Positions 45,514-54,835 of a stretch of 64,000 nucleotides of DNA are shown piece after piece; the stretch's first letter is position 1; every line of letters starts with the position of its first letter. Below the pieces are notes generated by a model, which saw nothing but the letters and a program-made list of their open reading frames with translations, had not been told where the DNA came from and searched no databases. The stretch is from the NCBI RefSeq assembly GCF_005893125.1, contig NZ_VCJS01000004.1:62001-126000 (forward strand), in the 5' to 3' direction. The translations under genes were made by a program, and so were the position numbers. The DNA is from Nonomuraea basaltis. GTDB lineage: Bacteria > Actinomycetota > Actinomycetes > Streptosporangiales > Streptosporangiaceae.

Positions 45514-46920
45514 TCAGGGACGGGGCGTCGGTGCGGCATGCGTGGCCTCAGGGACGGGGCTCCTGGTCAGGCGGATGCCGAACAGGATGAGCCCGACGCC
45601 GGAGATCAGCAGGATCCCGGTCGCGACGAACAACCAGGCGGTCAGTCCGTCCAGCCATGGAAGCGTGGCGGACAGCCGGAGGTCGGCCGAGATTGTGGGG
45701 CTCGCGTCCGCGTTCATGATCACGATGGTCCAGTCGCCCGGTTCGATGTCCCATTCGAGGCTCCCGGACCCTGTCGCCGTCCAGAAGGTCTGCGTGGCGG
45801 GAGGTGTGGCCGGCTGCCCTCCCGCGTGCCGCGTGTAGGCGGTGTCGTCGGGACCCGGACCGAAGGTCAGACGGGCGATGCGGTCGTAGCCGACGCCCTT
45901 CAGGTATGTGTCGACGTCGGCCCGGGGGCCGATGCCGACGAACAGCGGGGTGCCGGTGGATGACGTCTCGATGCGTACCTTGCCGGTGAAGCTGCGCAGG
46001 TACTCCACGCCCTCGCCACTGATGGCGATCTGGTCGGTGGTCAGCGCGTACGCCGGGGTGGAGATACGCTCGCCGGTCGTGCTGACGAAGCCGCTGCCGG
46101 TGCGGGACTGGGCGAGCACCGCCGAGAGCGAGCCGGTTGCGGCCGTGCCGATGGCGCCGAACGCGAGCAGCGCGCCCACGACGATCGCCACGATCGAACC
46201 GGCGCCGTGCCGTACCGGCGCGTGTCGCGGCTCCGGCGGTGTCTCCATGCGCGGCAGCTCGTGGCCGCCCTGTTCGAGCCGGAACGGCGGGTAGACATCG
46301 GTCATGAGCGTCGCGTACGCGGCCACCCTGAGCGCCCACCGGTTCATCCCGAGCACGAGGTCGTAGAGGCCGTGCGGGTAGCGGCCGGTGAACAGCAGGA
46401 ACAGGGCGGCGATGAGGACCAGCAGCCCGATGAGCCCGCCCCAGTCGAGCGTGTAGAGCACGCCGCCGCCGTCAGGCAGGTCGCCGCGCCAGGAGATGAC
46501 GCTGCCGCTGGTGAACAGGCCCACGATGAGGTAGTGCGGGATGGCCAGCAGCCACCACTTGATCAGCACCAGGCCGCGCGAGAGCCGTTCGGGGTAGTCG
46601 ATCTCCAGCGTGGCCGGGTAGTCCGGCGCCGGGCCGAGGGTGAAAGGCGGATAGCGGTCGGTCCCCAAGGCGCCGTAGGTGTAATAGGCCACCCGCCAGG
46701 TCCAGCGCAGCACGCCGAGGTTGAAGTCGAACAGCGCGCGGGGGTAGCGGCCGGTGAACAGGATCGCGAAGAACGCGATGACGGTGAGGACGCCGAAGGC
46801 GATCCACAGGAAGCCGAGCACGATGTAGTGGGGGATCGCCAGGAACCATTTGACGATCCAGAGGCCCCGGTTCAGCGGCTCCTCGAGCCGGGCCTCGACT
46901 CGTACGGGATAGGTAGTCAT
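45514..46920 (-). CDS. DUF4389 membrane protein with C-terminal extracytoplasmic domain
   Basis: A 468-residue protein. Two DUF4389 units (about 1-110 and 105-225) each have paired helices and a repeated motif: FTGRYPRALFDFNLGVLRW and FTGRYPHGLYDLVLGMNRWA, followed by TDRYPPF/TDVYPPF. A third helix (about 245-265) leads to an extracytoplasmic beta-rich domain (about 270-425), and a final helix is near 430-455. Function is unknown. The start at 46920 follows GGGAG directly. It has a box in its promoter. Confidence 0.85.
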   Translation of the reverse strand: MTTYPVRVEARLEEPLNRGLWIVKWFLAIPHYIVLGFLWIAFGVLTVIAFFAILFTGRYPRALFDFNLGVLRWTWRVAYYTYGALGTDRYPPFTLGPAPDYPATLEIDYPERLSRGLVLIKWWLLAIPHYLIVGLFTSGSVISWRGDLPDGGGVLYTLDWGGLIGLLVLIAALFLLFTGRYPHGLYDLVLGMNRWALRVAAYATLMTDVYPPFRLEQGGHELPRMETPPEPRHAPVRHGAGSIVAIVVGALLAFGAIGTAATGSLSAVLAQSRTGSGFVSTTGERISTPAYALTTDQIAISGEGVEYLRSFTGKVRIETSSTGTPLFVGIGPRADVDTYLKGVGYDRIARLTFGPGPDDTAYTRHAGGQPATPPATQTFWTATGSGSLEWDIEPGDWTIVIMNADASPTISADLRLSATLPWLDGLTAWLFVATGILLISGVGLILFGIRLTRSPVPEATHAAPTPRP

Positions 46921-46953
46921 TCTCCCAGCGCATCACCGTCCCGCACGGGCGCC

Positions 46954-46971
46954 TGCGGTCGAAAGTCCCGA
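46954..46971. promoter_or_regulatory. DevR-like box upstream of DUF4389 gene
   Basis: On the minus strand TCGGGACTTTCGACCGCA keeps the full left half (TCGGGACTTT). It is 34-51 bp upstream of the start at 46920. A weaker element, GGGTCCAAAGACGCCC near 47005, lies on the side of the divergent PLDc_N gene. Confidence 0.55.
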
Positions 46972-47095
46972 CCTGCGCGCCGATGGACACCTGTCACAGA
47001 AGAAGGGTCCAAAGACGCCCGGACGTGTGACTTCGTCCTCCAGACCGCAGCCGACACGGTCGTCACCCTGGTGCTGGAGAGAAGGGGGCCAGTCG

Positions 47096-47311
47096 ATGCG
47101 CTGGAACGAGCTGTCGAAGAGGCACCGGGGCACGCTGATGGTGCTGGTTTCCGCGGAGGTCGCGCTCACGACGGCCGCCGCGGTGGATCTGTGCTTCCGC
47201 CCCAAGGAGGACGTGCGCGGGCGCAAGGGCCTGTGGTGGCTTGGGATCTTCGTCCAGCCGGTCGGCCCGATCGCCTACCTGCTGTGGGGCCGACGCCGGC
47301 CATGTCCGTGA
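47096..47311 (+). CDS. PLDc_N-type two-helix membrane protein
   Basis: A 71-residue protein with two helices; the second, LWWLGIFVQPVGPIAYLLWGR, is the hallmark of the PLDc_N family (short membrane proteins or N-termini of cardiolipin synthases). AGAAGGGGG precedes ATG 47096. Its stop overlaps the next gene by 10 bp, so the two are coupled. Confidence 0.8.
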   Translation: MRWNELSKRHRGTLMVLVSAEVALTTAAAVDLCFRPKEDVRGRKGLWWLGIFVQPVGPIAYLLWGRRRPCP

Positions 47312-48351
47312 TCTCGCTGTGGAGTGCCCTGGATCGTCTCCAGACGCTCCTGGTGAACCCGCTCGTCGCCTGGTTGCTCCAGACGCCGTTGCATGACCTG
47401 CTGTCGAGCCGGGTCATGCTGCTCACCGTCACCGGCCGCAGGAGCGGCGCCGCCATCCGGCTGCCCGTTCAGTACGAGCGGCACGGGGACACCTTCACGG
47501 TGATCAGCAGGCCGTCGCGGCTGTGGTGGCGCAACCTCGAGGGCGGCGCCCCCGTGCAACTGGTCCTGAGGGGAGAGATGCGGCGCGGCCACGCGACGGT
47601 CAGCCGGGAATCGGCACACGTGGTGGCGGCTGAGCAGCAAGGTCATGTCCTCAAGTCGCGCATTGCACCCGGCGGCCCCGTCGTCGTCATCCGCCTCGGA
47701 ACGCAGGACCCTGCCCCGGCCCGGGGCGGCGAGCGTATGTGGTGGCGCTGGACGCGGGCGGTCACGCTGGGGGAGATGGCCGGATTCACCGTGCCGGCGG
47801 TGGTGGGGGCCGTGGTGTCCGGACCCGAGTGGGGGATGCTGGGCATCGGGCCGCTCCTGCAGGGAGCGGCGATCGTCATGGCGGGAGCCGTGGAAGGCGC
47901 GATCCTCGGCCTGGCGCAGGCGTACGCGCTCAGGTCCGCGCTTCCCGCGATCGCCACCCGCGACTGGGTACGGGCGACGGCGGTAGGGGCCGTCATGGCG
48001 TGGATCGTCGGTGCGATGCCGATCGTTCTGGGTGAACGCGTGCTGCGGTGGCCGCCTGCTGTGCTCGCCCTGCTCGGGCTGACCCTGCTGGTCGCCATGG
48101 GGCTGCTGCAATGGCGGGTGCTGCGCCGGCACGTGCGCCGGGCCTTCTGGTGGGTGATCGCGACCGCGGGCTCCTGGCTCGTCGCGCTGGGCGCGTTCGC
48201 CCTGGTGACCACGCCGTTGTGGCAGGAGGGGCAACCTGGCTGGCTGGTCGTCGCCATCGGCCTGCTCGGCGGGGCCGTCATGGCGGCCACGGTGGCGGCA
48301 CTCACCGGGGCCGCGCTGGTGCGCCTGCCCCTCCGCCCGCGGCCGCAGTGA
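47302..48351 (+). CDS. deazaflavin-oxidoreductase-like (DUF385) domain fused to a membrane domain
   Basis: A 349-residue protein. Residues about 15-130 resemble the F420-dependent nitroreductase/DUF385 family (VMLLTVTGRRSGAAIRLPV, VISRPSRLWWRNLEGGAPV). Residues about 150-345 form about six membrane helices, an unusual attachment for this normally soluble family. It could tether F420 chemistry to the membrane; this is inferred. ATG 47302 overlaps the PLDc_N gene. The cytoplasmic domain is close to the minimum for cofactor binding, so activity is not certain. Confidence 0.78.
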   Translation: MSVISLWSALDRLQTLLVNPLVAWLLQTPLHDLLSSRVMLLTVTGRRSGAAIRLPVQYERHGDTFTVISRPSRLWWRNLEGGAPVQLVLRGEMRRGHATVSRESAHVVAAEQQGHVLKSRIAPGGPVVVIRLGTQDPAPARGGERMWWRWTRAVTLGEMAGFTVPAVVGAVVSGPEWGMLGIGPLLQGAAIVMAGAVEGAILGLAQAYALRSALPAIATRDWVRATAVGAVMAWIVGAMPIVLGERVLRWPPAVLALLGLTLLVAMGLLQWRVLRRHVRRAFWWVIATAGSWLVALGAFALVTTPLWQEGQPGWLVVAIGLLGGAVMAATVAALTGAALVRLPLRPRPQ

Positions 48352-48410
48352 TCGACACCGGAGCGCACCCTGTGCGATCCGGTTCCAGCGATGCCGATGG
48401 TCCCGGCGAA

Positions 48411-48427
48411 AGAGGACTTCGTCCTCT
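48411..48427 (+). promoter_or_regulatory. palindromic DevR-like box upstream of hsp20
   Basis: AGAGGACTTCGTCCTCT is an exact inverted repeat with a 3-base centre (the other sites have 4). It ends 65 bp before ATG 48493. Confidence 0.55.
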
Positions 48428-48492
48428 GCCGCCGTGGGCCCGTCAGGCGTGAGCTGGAGATGTGGAAATCGGGACCACGGAAGGAGGCTGCG

Positions 48493-48906
48493 ATGAACCT
48501 GCCTGAGCGGCGGGACATCAGGTTCCCGTTCCCGGAGCTGGTCGAGTGGCTGGAGCACCCGATGTTCGGGTTCCGGCCGTTCGGACAGATCCTGCGGATC
48601 GAGGACTACATCGCGGACGGCCGGTACGTTCTGCGCGCCGAGCTGCCCGGGATCGACCCCGGCAAGGACGTCGAGGTCACCCTGGACGACGGCGTGCTCC
48701 ACATCCGGGCGGAGAAGACCCGGATGACCACCGAGCCGCACCGCTCCGAGTTCGCCTACGGGGCGCTCTCTCGGTCGGTGACGCTGCCCGAGACGGCCAA
48801 GACCGATGACGTCAAGGCCAGCTATACGGGCGGTGTCCTGGAGGTCAGCGTGGGGCTGGCCGAAGGAAAGAAGGCGGAAGGCCGGCGGATCACCGTCGAG
48901 CACTGA
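48493..48906 (+). CDS. Hsp20/alpha-crystallin small heat-shock protein
   Basis: A 137-residue chaperone with an alpha-crystallin core: YIADGRYVLRAELPGIDPGK, VEVTLDDGVLHIRAEKT, FAYGALSRSVTLPE and the final GGVLEVSVGL. It holds unfolding proteins in an ATP-independent way. It resembles HspX (Rv2031c), the classic DosR-induced chaperone. GGAAGGAGG precedes ATG 48493. A box and a terminator flank it, so it is monocistronic. Confidence 0.93.
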   Translation: MNLPERRDIRFPFPELVEWLEHPMFGFRPFGQILRIEDYIADGRYVLRAELPGIDPGKDVEVTLDDGVLHIRAEKTRMTTEPHRSEFAYGALSRSVTLPETAKTDDVKASYTGGVLEVSVGLAEGKKAEGRRITVEH

Positions 48907-48916
48907 CGCCTGGGAC

Positions 48917-48946
48917 GAGCGCGGGCCGGGACGCCTGCCCGCGCTC
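48917..48946 (+). terminator. stem-loop after hsp20
   Basis: Perfect 10-bp stem (GAGCGCGGGC with GCCCGCGCTC) and loop CGGGACGCCT, 10 bases after the stop. Confidence 0.65.
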
Positions 48947-48966
48947 CCTATCGCTGAAGAAGGTCC

Positions 48967-49410
48967 ATGATGAACAGAGCGATCGTCGTAGGGGTCGATG
49001 GCTCGCAGGCGGCGAAGTCAGCCCTCACCTGGGCGGCCGAGGACGCCGCACGGAGAAGCCTGCCGCTGCGCATCGTGCATGTGCGCGAGCCCTGGACGGC
49101 CGAGCACCCGCTCATCGCCTCCAGCGCCAAGGAGGCCTTGACAGAGCGGGACAACCTGCTGCTCGCCAGCGCCGCCGAGCAGGCCCGTGCGCTCGCCTCG
49201 GGGACGCGGATCTCGACTGCTCTGATCACCGGCGCGGTGACCGAACGGCTCAGAAGCGAGTCGGAGACGGCCGATACCGTGGTCGAGATGGTGGAGTCGG
49301 TCGTTGGAGGGCACCCGGTCCCGGCTCTGGCCGAGGCCTCGCGGGTAGCCGACCTCGTGGTGGTCGGGTCGCGCGGGCTCGGCGGGTTCACCTCGGCTGC
49401 TCGACGCCTT
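48967..49410 (+). pseudogene. universal stress protein, truncated after the first domain
   Basis: From ATG 48967 (GAAGGTCC upstream) the frame encodes a USP domain (RAIVVGVDGSQAAKSALTWA, then VADLVVVGSRGLGGFTSA). The ATP signature breaks off after GGFTSAARRLF, and the frame runs on in unrelated Arg-rich sequence to 49797. The final strand and second domain are lost at a junction with a DUF6920-type fragment. Confidence 0.75.
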
Positions 49411-49417
49411 TTCGCTG

Positions 49418-49816
49418 ATGTCAGGCACTGGGGCGGACGTCACCAGGAGCGCCGCTGGGAGACTCGCCTGCGAGTTCGTGCTGGCGCCCGCGGTCGCGCT
49501 CGACCCGCGCGTGCGGTGGAAGGCGCTCGACGAGCGACGGGCGGTCGCCAGTCTTCCGGTCGGCTCCCAGGATCACGACGTGACCCTGACCATCGCACCC
49601 GACGGCCGGCTGGAGAGCGTCACCATGGATCGTTGGGGCAATCCCGACAAGGGCGCCTATCGCCAGCATCTGTTCGGCATCGAATGCGAGGACGAGACCG
49701 TCTTCGACGGGTTCACTCTGCCTGCACGGATACGGGGTGGCTGGTGGCCGGGAACGGCGCGCTGGCCCGACGGCGAGTTCATCCGCTTCACCCTTGACGG
49801 TGCGCTGTTCCGATGA
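49418..49816 (+). pseudogene. C-terminal fragment of a DUF6920/DUF6544-type protein
   Basis: The frame reads LDPRVRWKALDERRAVASLP, LTIAPDGRLESVTMDRWGNP and ARIRGGWWPGTARWPDGEFI, as in the C-terminal beta-rich half of the DUF6920/DUF6544 family. The N-terminal half is absent; USP sequence adjoins it. A GTG/ATG could start it, but no ribosome site is visible. Confidence 0.55.
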
Positions 49817-49873
49817 GCGCCCAAGGCGCGATCAGTACGGCAGCGCGGAGCGGGGTGGTCCTTGGCACCTACC

Positions 49874-49950
49874 GGACAAGGACCTTGGTCCCTGTCCGAG
49901 CCTGGCGCTGGAGGTAGGTGGCCGCCTTGAGGACCTAAGTCACCAAGGCG
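49874..49950 (+). promoter_or_regulatory. two DevR-like palindromes upstream of hypC
   Basis: The first, 49874-49897, has core AAGGACCTTGGTCCCTG inside longer arms (GGACA ... TGTCC) with one mismatch. The second, 49923-49950, has core GAGGACCTAAGTCACC within CGCCTTG/CAAGGCG arms. They lie 74-150 bp before ATG 50024 and are the only candidate control sites of the hyp operon. Confidence 0.65.
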
Positions 49951-50023
49951 CGGGACGTTCGCCGCTGTGCGCTGGGGGTGGGCCAAGGCGACCGTGGGAG
50001 GTGAAAGCGAGATGGGAGCCGTC

Positions 50024-50257
50024 ATGTGCCTAGGAGTGCCGGGCCGGATCGTGGTTCGCGACGGCGAGATGGGGACCGTGGACTTCGACGGACTGCGCCG
50101 CGAGGTGTGCCTGTCCTACACCCCGGAGGCCGGGATCGGGAACTACGTGATCGTGCACGTCGGGTTCGCGATCTCCGTGCTGGACGAGGACGAGGCGCTG
50201 CGCACACTGGCGGTGCTGCGTGCGATCCCTGGAGGGCTGGATGAAGTATCTCGCTGA
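50024..50257 (+). CDS. hypC: [NiFe]-hydrogenase maturation chaperone HypC
   Basis: A 77-residue protein beginning [10 protein letters not shown]; Cys2 becomes N-terminal and carries the Fe(CN)2CO unit with HypD. The small OB-fold continues with [14 protein letters not shown] and [29 protein letters not shown] precedes ATG 50024; an upstream ATG at 50012 would bury Cys2. It overlaps hypD by 17 bp. The hypCDE set converges on the hydrogenase operon it should serve. hypA, hypB and hypF are not in the window. Confidence 0.95.
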   Translation: MCLGVPGRIVVRDGEMGTVDFDGLRREVCLSYTPEAGIGNYVIVHVGFAISVLDEDEALRTLAVLRAIPGGLDEVSR

Positions 50258-51326
50258 GTACCGCGATCCCGTGCTGGCCCGCCACCTCGTCACGGAGATC
50301 CGCGCCGCCGCCACCAGGCCGTGGTCGATCATGGAGGTGTGCGGCGGGCAGACGCACACGATCGTCCGCCAGGGCATCGACGAGCTCATCCCGGTACGCA
50401 TGGTGCACGGCCCCGGCTGTCCCGTCTGCGTGACGCCGCTGGCGACCATCGATCGGGCGCTGGCCATCGCCGCCCGCCCAGAGGTGATCTTCACGTCGTT
50501 CGGCGACATGCTGCGAGTGCCTGGCTCCGGCGCTGACCTGCTGTCGGCCAAGGCCCGTGGCGCGGACGTGCGTGTCGTCTACTCACCGCTTGACGCAGTA
50601 CGACTGGCTGCCGCGCACCCCGATCGGCAGGTGGTGTTCTTCGCGGTCGGCTTCGAGACCACCGCCCCCGCCAACGCCATGGCCGTGCTGCGCGCGGCAG
50701 AGGAGCGGCTGGACAACTTCAGCGTGCTGGTGAGCCACGTCCTGGTGCCGCCGGCGATGACCGCGATCATGGAGTCGGCGTCGGTCGACGCCTTCCTGGC
50801 GGCTGGGCACGTGTGCGCGGTGATGGGGTGGACCGAGTACGAGCCGCTGGCGCTGCGGTATCGGGTGCCGATCGTGGTGACCGGGTTTGAGCCGCTCGAC
50901 CTGCTCGAAGGCATCCTCATGGCGGTGCGCCAGCTGGAGGAGGGGCGCTTCGAGGTGGAGAACCAGTATGCGCGGGCGGTGCGGCGGACCGGCAACACCT
51001 TCGCCCAGGACGCCGTCCGGCGGGTGTTCAGGGTCGGCGACCAGACGTGGCGGGGCATCGGGGAGATCCCGGCCAGCGGGCTGGTGCTGGCGCCGGAGTT
51101 CATCGACTACGACGCAGCGCTCCGGTTCGGGGTCGGCGGTGTGAGCGCGGACGAGAACCCCGACTGCATCGCCGGTGACATCCTGCGAGGCACGCGCACC
51201 CCGCTCGACTGCGCCGCCTACGGGACCGTGTGCACGCCGCGTCGGCCACTGGGAGCACCGATGGTCTCGGCAGAGGGCACGTGCGCGGCCTTCCACAACG
51301 CCGGTCGTACGAGACAGGAGATGTGA
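50241..51326 (+). CDS. hypD: [NiFe]-hydrogenase maturation protein HypD
   Basis: A 361-residue iron-sulfur scaffold that, with HypC, assembles the Fe(CN)2CO group. Conserved motifs: [43 protein letters not shown], and the C-terminal [4Fe-4S] Cys cluster ([22 protein letters not shown]). GGAGGGCTGG precedes ATG 50241. Its TGA overlaps the hypE start (TGATG). Confidence 0.95.
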   Translation: MKYLAEYRDPVLARHLVTEIRAAATRPWSIMEVCGGQTHTIVRQGIDELIPVRMVHGPGCPVCVTPLATIDRALAIAARPEVIFTSFGDMLRVPGSGADLLSAKARGADVRVVYSPLDAVRLAAAHPDRQVVFFAVGFETTAPANAMAVLRAAEERLDNFSVLVSHVLVPPAMTAIMESASVDAFLAAGHVCAVMGWTEYEPLALRYRVPIVVTGFEPLDLLEGILMAVRQLEEGRFEVENQYARAVRRTGNTFAQDAVRRVFRVGDQTWRGIGEIPASGLVLAPEFIDYDAALRFGVGGVSADENPDCIAGDILRGTRTPLDCAAYGTVCTPRRPLGAPMVSAEGTCAAFHNAGRTRQEM

Positions 51327-52375
51327 TGACCACGGGCTTGGATCCGATCGCCGCCACGTGCCCCATGCCGCTGGCCGAGACCGAGCGGGTGCTGCTCGGG
51401 CACGGCTCCGGCGGTCAGCTCATGGCCGAGCTGCTCGCCGACCTCACGCCGCGTCTCGGCGCCCCGATGCTCGACGACGCGGCGCTCGTCACCACCGGCG
51501 CGCCGGAGGTGGTGATGTCAACCGACGGTTTTGTGGTCACGCCGCGCTTCTTCCCGGGTGGTGACATCGGCTCGCTGGCCGTGCACGGCACCGTCAACGA
51601 CCTGGCCATGATGGGCGCCGCACCGGTGGCACTCAGCCTGGCCTACATCATCGAGGAGGGGCTTCCGCTCGACGAGCTGCGCCGCATCACGACCTCGGTC
51701 GCCGAGGCGGCCCGTGCCTGCGGCGTTCGCGTCGTGACCGGCGACACCAAGGTAGTCGGCAGGGGCGCGGCGGACGGCCTCTACGTCACCACGACCGGGA
51801 TCGGCGTCCGCCTGCCCCGCGCGGCACCGGCCGCCTCGAACGGCCGCCCTGAGGACGCCGTACTGCTGTCGGGCCCGATCGGGCTGCACGGCGTCACCGT
51901 CCTCAGCACCCGCGAGGGGCTCGGCTTCGAAAGCGAGCTCGCCTCCGACAGCCGGCCCCTGCACCGCCTGGTCGCCGCGATGATCACGGCGGGCGGCCAT
52001 GGCGTGCACGCCATGCGCGACGCCACCAGAGGAGGCCTGGCCAGTGCGCTGAACGAGCTGGCCGCCGCCTCTCACACAGGCGTGGAGCTGGAGGAGCCGG
52101 TCATTCCCGTGCCCGCCCAGGTGGCCGCCGCGTGCGACCTGCTGGGGCTGGACCCGATGCACGTGGCCAACGAGGGTTGCCTGGTGGCGTTCGTGGATCC
52201 GGCCAGGGCCGACGTCGTCCTCGCCGCGATGCGCGAACGGCCGGAGGGCGCCGCCGCCACCCGCATCGGCACCGTCGTCGCCGATCATCCCGGCCGCGTC
52301 ACCATGCGGACCCTGGTCGGTTCCCACAGGGTCGTCGACATGCTGGTCGGGGAGCAACTGCCGCGCATCTGCTGA
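51326..52375 (+). CDS. hypE: [NiFe]-hydrogenase maturation protein HypE
   Basis: A 349-residue PurM-like enzyme that dehydrates a carbamoylated C-terminal Cys to thiocyanate, the source of the cyanide ligands. The required C-terminus PRIC is present (Cys349). Other motifs: LLGHGSGGQLMAELL, STDGFVVTPRFFPGGDIG, NDLAMMGA and DATRGGLASALNEL. It overlaps hypD and ends 7 bp from the convergent protease gene. Confidence 0.95.
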   Translation: MTTGLDPIAATCPMPLAETERVLLGHGSGGQLMAELLADLTPRLGAPMLDDAALVTTGAPEVVMSTDGFVVTPRFFPGGDIGSLAVHGTVNDLAMMGAAPVALSLAYIIEEGLPLDELRRITTSVAEAARACGVRVVTGDTKVVGRGAADGLYVTTTGIGVRLPRAAPAASNGRPEDAVLLSGPIGLHGVTVLSTREGLGFESELASDSRPLHRLVAAMITAGGHGVHAMRDATRGGLASALNELAAASHTGVELEEPVIPVPAQVAAACDLLGLDPMHVANEGCLVAFVDPARADVVLAAMRERPEGAAATRIGTVVADHPGRVTMRTLVGSHRVVDMLVGEQLPRIC

Positions 52376-52382
52376 GCAGAGG

Positions 52383-52814
52383 TCAACGGGCATCCCGCAG
52401 GATCGTGCGGGCGATGTTCCACGCCGCCGCCGACACCGCCTCCGACAGGCCGGCGCCGAGGGCGAAGTCGGCGCCTTCGACGGTGTAGACGATGAGTTCG
52501 CCCGGCATCCGGTCCAGCGAGCGAGCCAACTCCACGGCGTCGGCGAGGGACAGGGCGTGGGTGCTGGAGCCGCCATGGGCCAGGCAAGGGGTGCCGCGGA
52601 AGCGGCGGACGATTCCCGGAGGGTCGCCTGAGCGGGCCGCGTCGATCACGATGGCCACATCAGCGCCCGTCCAGGTCTCGATCAGCTCGGCCGGGTCGCC
52701 GCCGTTCTCGATCGCGGCCACGCCCAGGTCGCGTAGCAGCCGGGCCACGCTCAGCCCGGCGCCGTCGTCTCCGCGGTAGTCGTTGCCGAGCCCGATGACG
52801 ACGGTCCTAGTCAT
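52383..52814 (-). CDS. hydrogenase maturation protease (HycI/HyaD family)
   Basis: A 143-residue endopeptidase that clips the large-subunit C-terminus after nickel insertion. Motifs: [20 protein letters not shown] with the metal-binding Asp, [15 protein letters not shown] and [15 protein letters not shown]. It is the last gene of the hydrogenase operon, overlapping the large-subunit gene by 8 bp, and its likely target (SAH followed by FLDLRLHHD) is encoded just upstream. Confidence 0.93.
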   Translation of the reverse strand: MTRTVVIGLGNDYRGDDGAGLSVARLLRDLGVAAIENGGDPAELIETWTGADVAIVIDAARSGDPPGIVRRFRGTPCLAHGGSSTHALSLADAVELARSLDRMPGELIVYTVEGADFALGAGLSEAVSAAAWNIARTILRDAR

Positions 52815-54096
52815 GGTGGAGGCGCAGGTCGAGGAAGTGGGCCGAGCAGGAGATGCATGGGTCGTGGTTGCGGATGGCGCGCTCGCACAGCTCGGTGAGC
52901 CGGGAGATGGGCAGGTTGAGCCGGGGTTGGATGAGGGCGCGCAGGTCTGCTTCGATGCGCGCCTGGTTCTGGGCCGTCGGGGGGACGATGTCGGCTTCGG
53001 CGATCAGGCCGTTGTCGTCGATGCGGTAGCGGTGGTAGAGGGTGCCGCGCGGGGCCTCCGACGCTCCGTGGCCGACGCCAGGCCGGGCCTCCACCGGCAG
53101 GAAGGGCGGATCCGGCGTGGTGTAGCCGTCGATCAGCCGCAGCGCTTCCTCGCAGGCATGGACGATCTCGACGGCGCGGACGATGATGCTGCGGAACGGG
53201 TTGCGGCACACGCGTCCGAGTCCGGCGTCGGCGGCGGCGTGCAGAGCCAGAGGTGACAGGCGCAGCGCGTTAAGCGCGTAGCGGGCGAGCGGGCCGGTGA
53301 GGTAGCCGGGGCGGCCGTCGAGGCGTGCATGCAGGGCGGTGGAGTGCGGCACCTGCTCCTCGACGACGTGGCGTGGCCAATCGTCGACGGGGAAGGTGGT
53401 GCCGTCGCTGACGGCGACGTCGCCGGACAGGATGGCGTACTCGCTGGAGTGGCGCAGTGCCAGGAAACGGTAGTCGTGTTCGACGTCGGGGAAGTCGAAG
53501 CCGCTGACCCATTCGACGGTGGCCAGGGCGGTCTCCAGCGCGCTCTGGAGGCGTTCGGCGACGGGAGCCAGGTCGGCGGGGGTGGGCGCGCGGTAGAAGC
53601 CGCCCAGCCGGACGTTGATCGGGTGGATGGCGCGGCCGCCGACGGCGGCGACGAGGTCGTTGCCCGCCTTCTTCAACGCCAGCCCGCGCTCCACCAGCGG
53701 GCGGTGGTCCGCGGCCATGGCGACGCCGCTGGGGTAGCCGAGGAAGTCGGGGGCATGCAGGAGATAGATGTGCAGGGCGTGCGATTCGATCCATTCGCCG
53801 TAGTAGAGCAGCAGCCGCAGGTCGCGCAGGGGGCCGTCCACCGTGATGCCGCAGATCGACTCCAGGGCTTGGCAGGCGCTCATCTGGTAGGCGACTGGGC
53901 AGATGCCGCAGATGCGAGCAGTGATGTCGGGCGGCTCGGTGTGGGCGCGGCCGCGCAGCAGGGCCTCGAAGAAACGGGGCGGCTCGTAGATCTTGAGTTG
54001 CAGGTCGCTGATGCGGCCGTTCCTGGCGCGCACCAGCAGTGCGCCCTCGCCCTCCACACGGGTGAGACCGCCGACTCTGATCGTCTTATGCGTCAC
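52807..54096 (-). CDS. hydA: group 3b [NiFe]-hydrogenase large (catalytic) subunit
   Basis: A 429-residue subunit holding the NiFe site. L1 motif [15 protein letters not shown] gives Cys63 and Cys66; L2 motif DPCISCSAH gives Cys414 and Cys417, with cleavage expected after His420. It opens [20 protein letters not shown], as in sulfhydrogenase alpha subunits. The GTG at 54096 follows GGGAG and overlaps the small-subunit gene. The gene order hydB-hydG-hydD-hydA is that of archaeal and mycobacterial group 3b NADP-linked enzymes. Mycobacterial homologues are DosR-controlled and evolve H2 in anoxia. Confidence 0.94.
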   Translation of the reverse strand: MTHKTIRVGGLTRVEGEGALLVRARNGRISDLQLKIYEPPRFFEALLRGRAHTEPPDITARICGICPVAYQMSACQALESICGITVDGPLRDLRLLLYYGEWIESHALHIYLLHAPDFLGYPSGVAMAADHRPLVERGLALKKAGNDLVAAVGGRAIHPINVRLGGFYRAPTPADLAPVAERLQSALETALATVEWVSGFDFPDVEHDYRFLALRHSSEYAILSGDVAVSDGTTFPVDDWPRHVVEEQVPHSTALHARLDGRPGYLTGPLARYALNALRLSPLALHAAADAGLGRVCRNPFRSIIVRAVEIVHACEEALRLIDGYTTPDPPFLPVEARPGVGHGASEAPRGTLYHRYRIDDNGLIAEADIVPPTAQNQARIEADLRALIQPRLNLPISRLTELCERAIRNHDPCISCSAHFLDLRLHHD

Positions 54097-54835
54097 CGCT
54101 GCTCCCGAACGAGGAAACGTTGAAGGTGCGATAGATGCGGCCGAGCTCGTCGTCGTCCATGCCGGCCGCGCGCAGGCGGGCGTTGAGCGCGGCGGCGTTC
54201 GGCGTCTCCATGGGACCGAAGCAGCCGAAGCAGCCGCGATTGAACGCCGGGCACAGCGCGCCACAACCGGCCTGGGTCACCGGGCCCAAGCAGGGGGTAC
54301 CGCTCGCGACGAGCACGCACGGGTTGCCGCGGGCCTTGCACTCGACGCACACGCTGTGTGCGGGCACGACCGGTCGCCGGCCGGCCAGGAACGCGCCGAT
54401 GACCTCTAGGAGCTGCCGTTTGTCGATGGGGCAGCCGCGCAGCTCGAAGTCGACGGGCACGTGCGCGGAGATCGGCGTCGAGCGGTCCAGGGTCTCGATG
54501 TAGTCGGGCCGCGCGTAGACGACCGCTGCGAACTCCCGCACGTCGGCTAGGTCGCGCAACGCCTGCACGCCGCCCGCGGTGGCGCAGGCGCCGATCGTCA
54601 CCAGGTGTTTGGAGACCCGGCGCACGTGCTTGATCCGCTCCAGGTCGTCCGGTGTGGTGATCGACCCCTCCACCAGCGAAAGATCGTAAGGGCCCTTGCC
54701 CCGCGCGCTGGAGGCCTCCAGGAAGTACGCGATGTCCACCCGGGCGGCCACCGACAGCAACTCGTCCTCGCAGTCCAGCAGGGTGAGCTGGCAGCCGTCG
54801 CAGGAGGCGAACTTCCACACCGCGAGCTTGTTCAT
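54086..54835 (-). CDS. hydD: group 3b [NiFe]-hydrogenase small subunit
   Basis: A 249-residue electron-transfer subunit without a Tat signal, so cytoplasmic. Proximal cluster ligands begin with Cys12 and Cys15 ([14 protein letters not shown]) and include [15 protein letters not shown]. Further clusters use [28 protein letters not shown] and CFGCFGP. It overlaps both neighbours (ATGA with hydG, 11 bp with hydA). Confidence 0.94.
   Translation of the reverse strand: MNKLAVWKFASCDGCQLTLLDCEDELLSVAARVDIAYFLEASSARGKGPYDLSLVEGSITTPDDLERIKHVRRVSKHLVTIGACATAGGVQALRDLADVREFAAVVYARPDYIETLDRSTPISAHVPVDFELRGCPIDKRQLLEVIGAFLAGRRPVVPAHSVCVECKARGNPCVLVASGTPCLGPVTQAGCGALCPAFNRGCFGCFGPMETPNAAALNARLRAAGMDDDELGRIYRTFNVSSFGSSGDA

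Noticed and set aside
46207..48351. Plus-strand frame of 714 codons across the DUF4389 gene
   Set aside because: The first half is antisense to the DUF4389 gene; the real gene starts at 47302, coupled to the PLDc_N gene.
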